Origin: JAQICX01 sp964441455 | GTDB lineage: Bacteria; Verrucomicrobiota; Kiritimatiellia; JAQICX01 | NCBI GenBank assembly: GCA_964441455.1 | Contig: CAYTUX010000168.1 | Location: 1-8,005 of the forward strand | Direction of reading: 5' to 3' | DNA: 8,005 nt | Shown: one piece after another, positions 1 through 7,261 of the stretch | Layout: each line of letters begins with the position of its first letter | How positions within the stretch are numbered: the stretch's first letter is position 1 | Notes under the pieces: generated by a model | The model's database searches: none | The model's input: the letters and a program-made list of their open reading frames with translations, nothing else | What the model was told of the DNA's origin: nothing | Translations under genes and position numbers: made by a program

Positions 1-1
1 T

Positions 2-127
2 GGTCGGCGACCCAGCTACTAACAGATCAGAAAAACAATCCTATATCAAACTCCAATGTAAAGTTAATAGCTGGGCAACCCTCCCGAACTACAGATTAAC
101 ATTAGATTGGAAAACGGGAGGAAGACC
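2..127. other. Candidate three-way-junction structured RNA or inverted-repeat element
   Basis: Three nested or adjacent inverted repeats can form a three-way junction. The closing stem pairs GGTC (2-5) with GACC (124-127). Arm one pairs CCCAGCTACTAAC (11-23) with GTTAATAGCTGGG (63-75), 13 positions with one mismatch. Arm two pairs CCTCCCG (80-86) with CGGGAGG (115-121) exactly. The junction strands are short (6-10, 76-79, 122-123). GGTC (2-5) could instead pair with GACC (9-12), so the fold is not unique. The element starts at the window edge and may be truncated. I do not recognise an RNA family with certainty. It could be a non-coding RNA, a transposon remnant or a repeat. No ORF is visible here. 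Confidence 0.35.
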
Positions 128-133
128 CCCTCC

Positions 134-147
134 GTCCTCGGTAGGAC
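134..147. other. Small hairpin with competing downstream pairings
   Basis: GTCCT (134-138) and AGGAC (143-147) form a 5-bp stem closed by the loop CGGT. The overlapping GGACA (144-148) can instead pair with TGTCC (168-172), and that TGTCC can also pair with GGACA at 191-195. The pairings are mutually exclusive. A further bulged hairpin lies at 196-217 (CTTG/CAAG and TTCC/GGAA). The stems are short, so chance is possible. Confidence 0.25.
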
Positions 148-287
148 ATTACACTACGTTTCATTGCTGTCCACAAAAGTCTAAAACATGGGACACTTGA
201 ACTTCCGCTGGAACAAGATATCTGAATATAACAGAATTTCTGTTTTTGTTGTAATATAGCAAGGCGGGATGGAAATTATATTTTAAA

Positions 288-389
288 GGCGGGGTGAAGC
301 ACCCCGACCCTACAGAAACCATTTGCAATCAACCATTTAAATTTGATTGCAGCATCCGCAACTGTAGGGTCGGGATCCGTGACCCCGCC
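288..389. repeat. BIME-like pair of inverted REP palindromes with GTAG foot
   Basis: Two 28-nt units lie head to head at 288-315 (minus orientation) and 362-389 (plus orientation). Read in the same orientation both begin CTGTAGGGTCGGG and end ACCCCGCC, differing at four internal positions. Each unit folds alone: the left one is a perfect 7-bp hairpin (CGGGGTG 290-296 / CACCCCG 300-306), the right one a similar stem with one mismatch. Together they can form one 24-bp stem with two 4-nt bulges. Between them TGCAATCAA (324-332) pairs perfectly with TTGATTGCA (343-351). A GTAG tetranucleotide at the foot of a hairpin is characteristic of REP elements mobilised by RAYT (TnpA-REP) transposases, and inverted REP pairs are called BIMEs. 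No RAYT gene is visible here, so mobility would require one elsewhere in the genome. Confidence 0.68.
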
Positions 390-443
390 GGAAAAGACGT
401 TTAACCGGAAAAACAGGGAATTCAAGTTTTTGGGTTATAAACA

Positions 444-472
444 TTGCTAAATTATGTTTTTAGTGCTACAAT
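444..472 (+). promoter_or_regulatory. Putative sigma70-type promoter for the LptF/LptG permease gene
   Basis: TTGCTA (444-449) and TACAAT (467-472) are separated by exactly 17 nt and resemble -35 and -10 boxes. Transcription would start near 479, leaving a leader of roughly 70 nt before the permease start. The call rests only on box similarity and position; AT-rich intergenic DNA throws up such matches by chance. Confidence 0.35.
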
Positions 473-547
473 ATTAAAAATATTAATGGGAATAGTTTGT
501 TTAGAAAATTCTTTAAACTATATTAATTTAATGGAAATGTAAAATTT

Positions 548-1642
548 GTGATGAAGCTTTTGGATAAATATATATTAAAGGGATTTTTGGTCACATTTTT
601 TTCAACAGTTGTGGTGCTTTCCTTTTTGATGAGTATTGGAGCTGTTTTTAAGGTAATTCCTTATTTAGCCAAGGGTGTTCCCTGGCGGCCTGTGCTTAAT
701 ATTATTGGGGGAATGTTTCCGGAAGCTTTATCTCTTTCTATTCCAATCAGTCTTTTGGTTGCTAGCTTGCTTGTGTTTGGTCGTTTATCTTCAGATGGTG
801 AGACAACAGCCATGCGAGCTTGCGGGTTCAGCATGTGGCAGATTATTTCCAGTTTAATGGTCACAGGTGTTATATTTACAATAATATGTATAATAAATAG
901 CGGTTATTTGGCACCTTATTGTCATTATGTAAGGCGTTCTGCTATCAGAAAGCTTGTGGTGGAATCACCTGTTGAGATGATTGAAGAGGGGCGTTTTGTA
1001 GATGATTTTGCCGGTATGACGTTTTTTGTCGGGAAAAAAGAGGGAAATAAGCTCACAGATATTCGAATTTTTGATAACAGAAACCAAAGTGTTCGTCGAG
1101 AATTAACAGCCGATAGTGGTTTTATAGATCAGGAAGGATTAGATATTATTATTGATATGTCAAAAGTTAGAATAGACCCTTTTTTTGATGATAAGCCGGG
1201 TGCTCTATATGCAGACAATTGGCTGCTGAGGATTCCGGATATACTTGAAGATACTGTTTATAACAAAAAAGCGTCGGATATAAATTATTTTGAAATTTGG
1301 GAGCAAGTTGTTAATTATGATATTTATCATCCGGATGCATCTGAAGATGAGGTCAAATCCGGGAAAAGTGAACTTCTTACAGAAATTAGTTCACGATTAG
1401 TTCTTGCTTTTGCATGTTTAGGTTTTATCATTGTTGGAGCTCCTCTTGGCACTCAGGCTCATCGAAAAGAGTCTAATTTAGGAATTTTAATGAGTTTAAT
1501 AGTTGCTGGGTTATATTATCTGATATTTATTCTATTTGATTCTCTTCGTGGAGTGCCAAGTGTATATCCATATATTTCAATATGGATACCGAATATTTTA
1601 CTTTTTGGTTTGGGAACTTTTCTCATTCTACATAACAATTGA
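548..1642 (+). CDS. LptF/LptG family LPS-export ABC transporter permease
   Basis: This is an inner-membrane permease subunit of the Lpt machine, in which LptF and LptG pair with the LptB ATPase to extract lipopolysaccharide and pass it to LptC and the periplasmic bridge. The N-terminus MKLLDKYILKGF is typical of the family. Three hydrophobic segments lie at about residues 12-34, 58-79 and 98-122, a soluble stretch at about 125-280 fits the periplasmic jellyroll, and three further segments lie at about 283-302, 311-331 and 340-361. The coupling region TTAMRACGFS (about 86-95) and the turn GAPLGTQAHRKES (about 297-309) match family positions. The 364-residue length is normal. Starts GTG 548 and ATG 551 are both possible; the only nearby Shine-Dalgarno-like run is a weak GGAAA (533-537). 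MRACGFS leans towards LptF over LptG, but I cannot separate them, so no symbol is given. The partner permease is not in the window. The preceding promoter-like boxes suggest separate transcription. Confidence 0.93.
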   Translation: MMKLLDKYILKGFLVTFFSTVVVLSFLMSIGAVFKVIPYLAKGVPWRPVLNIIGGMFPEALSLSIPISLLVASLLVFGRLSSDGETTAMRACGFSMWQIISSLMVTGVIFTIICIINSGYLAPYCHYVRRSAIRKLVVESPVEMIEEGRFVDDFAGMTFFVGKKEGNKLTDIRIFDNRNQSVRRELTADSGFIDQEGLDIIIDMSKVRIDPFFDDKPGALYADNWLLRIPDILEDTVYNKKASDINYFEIWEQVVNYDIYHPDASEDEVKSGKSELLTEISSRLVLAFACLGFIIVGAPLGTQAHRKESNLGILMSLIVAGLYYLIFILFDSLRGVPSVYPYISIWIPNILLFGLGTFLILHNN

Positions 1643-1723
1643 TAAAACAGATATATTGTAGGTTTTTAATTAAATTTTTTTATGCTTAATAGCTGGGGTG
1701 ATAAAAAAAGAAGCTTATGCAAG

Positions 1724-1743
1724 ATGCTTATAAAAAGCATTTT
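1724..1743 (+). terminator. Weak terminator-like hairpin after the permease gene
   Basis: ATGCTT (1724-1729) pairs with AAGCAT (1735-1740) around a 5-nt loop and is followed by only three T residues. The stem is short and AT-rich, and it lies 82 nt beyond the stop codon. It may end the permease transcript, but it is far from a convincing intrinsic terminator. Confidence 0.2.
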
Positions 1744-1784
1744 ATGTTGATTATTGGATACACTGTTAAAATACGCTTTGCGAA

Positions 1785-1977
1785 TTGCACCTTGGTAAGC
1801 CATTCTGGTTTTTACAAAGTAAAAAGCTCAAATTGGCTTGCAAGATCAGTCCATATTTCGTTTTAAAAGCAGTTAGATAGTATAAGTATACATCTAATTC
1901 TGCTTGCGAAACGGAAGATGGGCTGATATCGCAAGTTGTTGTTTGAGCAAGAATGGCTTTCCAAAATTAAACTGCAA
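1785..1977. repeat. Long imperfect hairpin (about 173-193 nt) between the permease and TPR genes
   Basis: Nearly this whole stretch folds back on itself. From outside in the paired blocks are: TTGCA 1785-1789 with 1973-1977; TTGG 1792-1795 with 1961-1964; AAGCCATTCT 1797-1806 with 1950-1959 (perfect); GCTCAAA 1826-1832 with 1942-1948 (perfect); CTTGC 1837-1841 with 1931-1935; ATCAGTCCAT 1845-1854 with 1918-1927 (one G-U); the 18-nt blocks 1855-1872 and 1900-1917 with two G-U and three mismatches; TTAGAT 1873-1878 with 1892-1897; GTATA 1880-1884 with 1887-1891. A side hairpin TTTTTAC/GTAAAAA (1809-1825) occurs only on the left arm, like an insertion. The shape suits a MITE-like non-autonomous element or a long-hairpin RNA. 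No ORF, terminal transposase or clear target-site duplication is visible, so function is unknown. Confidence 0.72.
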
Positions 1978-2013
1978 CAAAAGTGCCAACTAGAAAAATA
2001 GGGTTTAATAATA

Positions 2014-2020
2014 AAGGAAG
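2014..2020 (+). promoter_or_regulatory. Ribosome binding site of the TPR membrane protein gene
   Basis: AAGGAAG ends 7 nt before the ATG at 2028, a good Shine-Dalgarno match and spacing. A nearer ATG at 2021 is out of frame and immediately adjacent to the site, so 2028 is supported as the start. Confidence 0.7.
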
Positions 2021-2027
2021 ATGAAAA

Positions 2028-5000
2028 ATGAATAAAAATAGAGGTTTGTTAATAGGTTCATCTATTGTAGGCGTAATTGCTTTAATAGTTTATATTTTAA
2101 CATTAAGTAGTGGAGTTTTTCCCGGGGAACCGGCAAGAATGGTTGCGGAGGTTATTGGTGTCGCACCTCGTCTTGGTGCAGGGGCACCAATTTACCATTA
2201 TATTATGGTCTTTTTAAATATAATAGGTGGCGGAAATGTTTTTCTATTTAATCTTGTGAGTTCCATATTTGGAGCATTATCGGTTGTACTTATGTATAAT
2301 GTTATGTATAATGCCGTCACATATGTAACAAGTTTAGAAAATGACGATGTTAAAATGATCAATAGAACCGGGCATATTGCCGGAGCTGTTTCATCTTTAA
2401 GTTTGACCTTCTGTCTCTCTTTTTGGGTGTCTGCCAATAGAGTGGGAGATATGACGTTTCATATTTTTATGCTTCTGCTAGCGACAAAATTAGCTATTGG
2501 TTTTGCTCAAAAAGGCTCTTTAAAATCTTTGCTGATATTTATGTTTTTTTATGGAATTGGTATTTGTGAATATTCCACATTTATTACATGTTTTCCTGTC
2601 GCAATGATTTTTATTCTGATTTTCATGTGGAAGCATAGTATAATTAAGCCAATGGTATGTCTGTATGCGTTTCTTGCTTTAGTTGTCGGGTTGTCATTTT
2701 ATCTGGTTTCATCATGGTTTTTTTATAACTCTCCAGGCTATGAAATTCGAGAATATGCCAGTTTCTGGCACATACCTTATGGTTATATTTATGACCAGTT
2801 TATAAGTATTGTAAAAGGGTTGCCTAAGGTTGGGTGGTTATTAATGATTCTTTTGACAATTGTCCCTTGGATTGTGATGTTGTTTATTGCTAAAAGGTCA
2901 TTAAATTACGACGAAGACATAACATTTTTTATTCTTCATATTGTGTTCCTTGTTCTTGCAATACTGGTTCTTTTTGATTTACAAGGTTCTCCATGGTATA
3001 TTTTTGGCGTACGTAAAGTTATGATTCTTCCATACCTGCTTACTACAAGTATTTTTGGATACGTTGCTGCTTATTTTTCAATTGCAAAAGTGGGCAAGAA
3101 TAATATCAGATTTGCAAATGGACGTATGAAGCATTTCTCAGATCATCTCGCAAAAGTAATGATTCTTCCAATCGTTGCATGTATAATTTATCTTCCAATT
3201 AAAAATGTACCAATTGCAAATGCAAAGGACTCAAAATATATTAATGATTTTGCAAAAGAAGTTGTTAACAGTATGGATGGACGTTCCTGGTTGCTTTCAA
3301 CGGGATTTCTGGATTATAATTTCATGGTTGCAGCTAAGCAGGAAAAAGTCAAGTTTACATGTCTTGATTTATCTAAAGGAAGCACATCATTATATCTTAA
3401 CTTTATAAGTCAGAAGTTTGATAATATATCTTTACAGAATGTTGCAAAAATTGGTTTGCAGCCTTTGCTTAGAACATGGTTTAGTTTAACTGATATTGAT
3501 ATCGAGAAAGAACTTGCAATTCTCTCTATTTCGGACTTTTGGCTGGCACAAGGCTATGTATATGTTCCAAATAAGACCTTGTTTTTAGGGGGTAAAGATT
3601 ATTCATCTTTAGATGCTGATGAACTGTTTACTGTCAACGAAAAATTCTGGAAGAACTTAAAGGATTTTAATGAGCAGGAATTCAACGAAAAGAATCTATC
3701 TTATATGTATATTGCTTATATAAAAAGACATTTAAGTCTGGTTGCGAACAATTTGGGTGTTTTAATGCAGGATTTAAAGAATCAAGATTATGCAATACAA
3801 GCATATAAAAACGCTATAGATATTAATGATGATAATATTAGTGCAAAATTAAATTTAATTTATATGAATAATCAGGAGCTTTATAATGAAGATGTTTCGG
3901 GGCTTGAGAATGATATTGAAAATTTGTCAGATAACTTGATTAATCAGATATCAAATATGGGGGTATCGTACTTTAGCGGATATGTGCGAGAACCAATGTT
4001 TTTTGCTCGTATAGGATGGAACTGGGCTATGTCCGGTCAGCCGAAACTTGCTGTTTTTGGTTTGACAAAGGCTATGGAAATGGTAGAAGATGTATCTCAG
4101 CAGGCATATATTAAAGGAACTCTGGCTTCCGTATATCTGAATTCAAATGATTTGAAAAAAAGTAGTGAACTCTTTGGAGAAATTTTGAAAGAAGATCCTG
4201 AAAATCTTCAAGCACTGCTTGGCTTGGCAAAGATTGCAAGATTAAGAGAAGACTACGACGAAGCTGCCGAATATCTTCAAAAAGCATCTGCAGCAGGACT
4301 GCCACCGCAGGATGTGGAATTTGAACTAATTATGCTTGAGGTGCTTAAGGGTAACATGGATCTGTCAAAAGAACGAGTTGAAAAACTTTTGGAGCAATAC
4401 CCTGATATGCAAAGAGCAAGAATACTCCTGTCAAGCATGCTTATTAATGATCCATCCAGAAAAGCTGAGCTTGCTGATAACCTTAGAGAACTTAACTCTG
4501 TTAAAGGGGGAAGAGCTATTGCGGATATTATTCAAGGCAATAATGCCTTACAGCAAAAAGATTATAAAAAAGCAAAATTCTTTTTTCAGAAGGCACTAAT
4601 TTCAAGAAGCATGGATGTTAATTTATTGGAGACACTTTTAAGGTTGGATTTTGTTTTGGGAGAAAAGGAAGATGCAAAGAAACATGTTATGATGCTTCTG
4701 AAAATTGATCCTGAAAACCACTTTGCCAACTATATAAATGGAACAATACAGGATGATGAAGGTCAAAAGACTTTTGCAGAAAATTCATATAGAAAATCAA
4801 TTGAGGTCAAGCCAACTCCCGATGCTTTAAACTCTTTAGCATACTTGCTTGTTGAAAAAGGTCAGTATGAGGAGGCTGCATCGTTAGCAGAACAGGCTCT
4901 TGAGTTCGATCCTGATAATTTGTTATATGCAGACACATATGGTATCGCCTTATATTATCTTAATCGGTCAGATGAGGCATTGCCGTATTTAAAGAAAGCA

Positions 5001-5171
5001 GCTGACTCTCTGGATATTCCGGCTGTTTATCTGCACTATGCAGCTGTTTTGAATGATACAGGCAATATTGTCGATGCAAAAGTTTATTTACAGAAAGCAA
5101 TGCAGAAGAATGAAATGTTGCCGTTTAAAGATAAGCAACTTGCTGAAGACCTGCATGATCAACTAAAATAG
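2028..5171 (+). CDS. DUF2723-like polytopic membrane protein with C-terminal TPR domain
   Basis: This 1047-residue protein has two halves. Residues 1 to about 390 are a polytopic membrane domain with hydrophobic segments near 7-27, 55-95, 118-160, 166-200, 207-232, 266-288, 298-317, 328-353 and 375-390. The first loop (SSGVFPGEPARM, 27-38, then GVAPRLGAGAPIY, 44-56) resembles DUF2723, a GT-C/PMT-like family thought to act at the outer face of the inner membrane. About 400-560 is a soluble linker. TPR-like helical hairpins follow near 571-602, 694-725, 727-757, 832-862, 868-895, 898-929, 932-962, 966-996 and 999-1028, with classic ends such as LKEDPEN and EFDPDN. The TPR tail probably lies in the periplasm and binds partners. 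The usual acidic residue before GE in DUF2723 is absent. Glycosyltransferase activity, substrate and pathway are not shown by the sequence. Its stop codon abuts thiD, suggesting co-transcription. Confidence 0.8.
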   Translation: MNKNRGLLIGSSIVGVIALIVYILTLSSGVFPGEPARMVAEVIGVAPRLGAGAPIYHYIMVFLNIIGGGNVFLFNLVSSIFGALSVVLMYNVMYNAVTYVTSLENDDVKMINRTGHIAGAVSSLSLTFCLSFWVSANRVGDMTFHIFMLLLATKLAIGFAQKGSLKSLLIFMFFYGIGICEYSTFITCFPVAMIFILIFMWKHSIIKPMVCLYAFLALVVGLSFYLVSSWFFYNSPGYEIREYASFWHIPYGYIYDQFISIVKGLPKVGWLLMILLTIVPWIVMLFIAKRSLNYDEDITFFILHIVFLVLAILVLFDLQGSPWYIFGVRKVMILPYLLTTSIFGYVAAYFSIAKVGKNNIRFANGRMKHFSDHLAKVMILPIVACIIYLPIKNVPIANAKDSKYINDFAKEVVNSMDGRSWLLSTGFLDYNFMVAAKQEKVKFTCLDLSKGSTSLYLNFISQKFDNISLQNVAKIGLQPLLRTWFSLTDIDIEKELAILSISDFWLAQGYVYVPNKTLFLGGKDYSSLDADELFTVNEKFWKNLKDFNEQEFNEKNLSYMYIAYIKRHLSLVANNLGVLMQDLKNQDYAIQAYKNAIDINDDNISAKLNLIYMNNQELYNEDVSGLENDIENLSDNLINQISNMGVSYFSGYVREPMFFARIGWNWAMSGQPKLAVFGLTKAMEMVEDVSQQAYIKGTLASVYLNSNDLKKSSELFGEILKEDPENLQALLGLAKIARLREDYDEAAEYLQKASAAGLPPQDVEFELIMLEVLKGNMDLSKERVEKLLEQYPDMQRARILLSSMLINDPSRKAELADNLRELNSVKGGRAIADIIQGNNALQQKDYKKAKFFFQKALISRSMDVNLLETLLRLDFVLGEKEDAKKHVMMLLKIDPENHFANYINGTIQDDEGQKTFAENSYRKSIEVKPTPDALNSLAYLLVEKGQYEEAASLAEQALEFDPDNLLYADTYGIALYYLNRSDEALPYLKKAADSLDIPAVYLHYAAVLNDTGNIVDAKVYLQKAMQKNEMLPFKDKQLAEDLHDQLK

Positions 5172-5960
5172 ATGAAAGCGGTATTGACAATTGCAGGTTC
5201 AGACAGCGGAGGCGGAGCAGGCATCCAGGCAGATTTAAAGACCTTTGAAGCTATAGGTGTTTTTGGAACATCTGCAATAACTTGTGTGACTGCACAGAAT
5301 CCCGATGAAGTTACAGCTGTTGAAGCCGTATCTGTTGATCTGATTATAAAACAGATTACAATCGTTGCAAAAGCATTTGACATCTCTGCAGTAAAAACCG
5401 GAATGTTGTTTTCGGCAGATATTATCTGTGCAGTTGCTGACTGTCTGAAAACACTTGGTATTAAAAATATCGTAGTTGATCCGGTAATGATTGCCACTTC
5501 AGGAAGTAATCTACTGCAGAATGATGCTGTTACAGCTTTAAAGGAATTGTTGCCTTTGGCTCGGGTAATCACTCCTAATATACCCGAAGCAGAAGTTTTA
5601 CTTCAGCACAAAATATGTAATTTGGATGAAGCAAGAAGAGCAGCAAAGGACTTGCATGATATGTTTTCAACAAATGTATTATTGAAGGGGGGGCATCTTA
5701 CGGTTGCCGGCAGTAATGATGTTGTGGATTTACTGTTTTGTGGTAACAGATTATACGAGTATGAACTTCCTTTTGTTGAGGTAAAGGAAAATCATGGAAC
5801 AGGTTGTACGCTGGCAGCCGCTTTGGCGTCGTATATTGCTTTAGGATATGATCTGCCGGCTGCATCAGATAAAGCTAAAGAGTTTGTGACAAAAGCACTA
5901 ACTCTGGCAAATAAAGTGGGAAAGCACCAGCCGTTAAACTGGTCAAATAAAGTATTTTAA
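5172..5960 (+). CDS. thiD: Bifunctional hydroxymethylpyrimidine / phosphomethylpyrimidine kinase
   Basis: ThiD is a cytoplasmic ribokinase-fold enzyme that phosphorylates hydroxymethylpyrimidine and then its monophosphate with ATP, giving HMP-PP for thiamine phosphate synthesis. Family signatures appear in order: AGSDSGGGAGIQADLKT (8-24), with GTSAIT and CVTAQN just after; VKTGML (74-79); VVDPVMIATSG (101-111); ITPNIPEAEVL (133-143); LLKGGHL (170-176); and the anion-hole/catalytic motif HGTGCTLAAALA (208-219). The ending GKHQPLN also fits the family. The 262-residue length is normal and the gene appears intact. ATG immediately follows the TAG of the TPR gene with no spacer and no clear Shine-Dalgarno, so translation is probably coupled to that gene. 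No TPP riboswitch (no CTGAGA / ACCCTTTGAACCTGATC pattern) is seen before it, and no other thi genes are in the window. A plain HMP/pyridoxal kinase role is the alternative. Confidence 0.95.
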   Translation: MKAVLTIAGSDSGGGAGIQADLKTFEAIGVFGTSAITCVTAQNPDEVTAVEAVSVDLIIKQITIVAKAFDISAVKTGMLFSADIICAVADCLKTLGIKNIVVDPVMIATSGSNLLQNDAVTALKELLPLARVITPNIPEAEVLLQHKICNLDEARRAAKDLHDMFSTNVLLKGGHLTVAGSNDVVDLLFCGNRLYEYELPFVEVKENHGTGCTLAAALASYIALGYDLPAASDKAKEFVTKALTLANKVGKHQPLNWSNKVF

Positions 5961-5965
5961 ATAGA

Positions 5966-5970
5966 AAAGG
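5966..5970 (+). promoter_or_regulatory. Ribosome binding site that decides the methyltransferase start
   Basis: AAAGG (5966-5970) ends 1 nt before the ATG at 5972 but 7 nt before the in-frame ATG at 5978. The spacing strongly favours 5978, making the protein two residues shorter than the longest reading. Confidence 0.6.
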
Positions 5971-5977
5971 TATGAAA

Positions 5978-7216
5978 ATGAAATTAAAAATAGAAAAAGT
6001 TGTGTATCCCGGAAAAGGTCTTGCACGAACAGAAGATGGTATGGTGGTTTTTGTTCCATCAACTTTACCCGACGAAATTGTTGAAGTGGATATTGTTAAG
6101 GAACACAAAAAATTTGCAGAGGCAAAGCTGGTTAAAGTTTTAGAGCCATCACCTGAAAGAGTGGAACCACTGTGTCACTTGCAGAATGGATTGGATATTC
6201 ATTGCCCCGGTTGCACTTATCAGTACATGAACTATGAGACAGAGCTAAGATTAAAAAATGAACAGTTAAAAGATCTTTTGACGAATATGGGCGGAGTAGA
6301 ACTTGATAACCAGATTAAGCCGCCTGTCCCCTCTCCAAAATCCTTTAATTACAGAAATAAAATTTTGCTTCACAGGGATGGAGAAAAACTTGGTTACTTT
6401 TCTGAAGATAATCAGACTCTGATTGACGTTACAAAGTGTTTGCTTGCAAAAGATGAAATAAATGATCTGCTTTCAGAATTACGTGACAGACCGGGGTTTC
6501 TGAAGGAGAATCCTGAGAAAAAGAGTGTTACTTTACGTTATACAGAGGTTGACGGTGCTCTTCAGTGGTATGGAAGAACCGGCAGCAAAAACAGAAAACT
6601 TAGGATTACCGAAAAAACTAATGTGGGCAAAATAGAGATGCCTACCAGTGCTTTCTTTCAGGTTAACCCGGAGATCGCTGAAGTTTTAACAAGCAAACTA
6701 ATTACGTTGTTAGGTGATTTACAACCAGCCAACTGTATAGATTTGTATTGTGGTGTAGGCATCCATGCATTTGCAGCATCAAAGGCCGGCGTTCCCAATG
6801 TGCTCGGAATTGAAATTGATGATAATTCAGTAAAAGCCGGAAAAAAGTTTGCAAAAGAGAATGGAATGAGGCTGACATTACTCTCCGGTTCTGTTGAGAA
6901 GATGATAGATGATGCTCTGAAAGTTGTTTCATCTCCGGAAACAGCTGTGATTTTTGACCCTCCCAGAAGAGGACTTGAAGATAAAGTTATAAAAGCAATT
7001 GGTAATAATATTCCTCGCTATCTGATTTATATCTCATGTGCTCCCGATACTCTTTCAAGAGATATTAAAAAACTATCAAAATTTGGATATGAGCTGAAGT
7101 CGGCTCAACTTCTGGATATGTTCCCGCGTACACCATATTTTGAAACCTTAGCCTTTTTAGAAAAAAATTATGATCAAATTGCACAGGGCGGCATAACCGC
7201 AACCAAAAGTGATTGA
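5978..7216 (+). CDS. RlmD/RumA-type RNA m5-uridine methyltransferase (TRAM + Fe-S)
   Basis: This enzyme class transfers a methyl group from S-adenosylmethionine to C5 of uridine in RNA; RlmD acts on 23S rRNA and TrmA on tRNA. Counting from ATG 5978 (412 residues), a TRAM RNA-binding domain fills about 1-55. A 4Fe-4S cysteine set follows at C66, C76, C79 and C154. The Rossmann methyltransferase domain carries FFQVNP (226-231), the SAM loop DLYCGVGIHA (255-264), GIEIDDNS (277-284) and FDPPRRGL (326-333). The nucleophile is C354 in YISCAPDTLSRD, and the likely base is E389 in FPRTPYFET. All key residues are present, so it should be active. The Fe-S set favours RlmD/RumA over TrmA, but the family contains paralogues with different target uridines, so no symbol is assigned. 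The last residues after FLEKNYD are encoded partly by a repeat shared with the downstream non-coding DNA. The gene starts 17 nt after thiD. Confidence 0.92.
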   Translation: MKLKIEKVVYPGKGLARTEDGMVVFVPSTLPDEIVEVDIVKEHKKFAEAKLVKVLEPSPERVEPLCHLQNGLDIHCPGCTYQYMNYETELRLKNEQLKDLLTNMGGVELDNQIKPPVPSPKSFNYRNKILLHRDGEKLGYFSEDNQTLIDVTKCLLAKDEINDLLSELRDRPGFLKENPEKKSVTLRYTEVDGALQWYGRTGSKNRKLRITEKTNVGKIEMPTSAFFQVNPEIAEVLTSKLITLLGDLQPANCIDLYCGVGIHAFAASKAGVPNVLGIEIDDNSVKAGKKFAKENGMRLTLLSGSVEKMIDDALKVVSSPETAVIFDPPRRGLEDKVIKAIGNNIPRYLIYISCAPDTLSRDIKKLSKFGYELKSAQLLDMFPRTPYFETLAFLEKNYDQIAQGGITATKSD

Positions 7217-7254
7217 CCACAAATCACATAGCGCGGATTAGTCGCAACCAAAAG
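7198..7254 (+). repeat. 12-bp direct repeat straddling the methyltransferase stop codon
   Basis: CGCAACCAAAAG occurs at 7198-7209, inside the last codons of the methyltransferase, and again at 7243-7254, outside it. The following bases are also similar (TGATTG versus AATTG). The 45-nt step suggests local duplication or insertion of a repeat unit at the gene's 3' end. Confidence 0.6.
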
Positions 7255-7261
7255 AATTGTC

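Noticed and set aside
1..130. SAM, cobalamin, c-di-GMP or RNase P RNA match suggested by GGCAACC and GGAGGAAG-like strings
   Set aside because: The surrounding conserved cores of those families are missing; only isolated short strings match.
231..247. ACAGA/TCTGT hairpin followed by T residues, resembling an intrinsic terminator
   Set aside because: The stem is only 5 bp with a 3-nt loop and AT-rich, and no upstream gene is visible to terminate.
5100..5172. Possible TPP riboswitch before thiD
   Set aside because: The region is coding sequence of the preceding gene, and none of the conserved THI-element motifs is present.
5159..5572. 137-residue open frame opposite thiD
   Set aside because: It is antisense to a strongly conserved gene with all its motifs, so it is a shadow of thiD.
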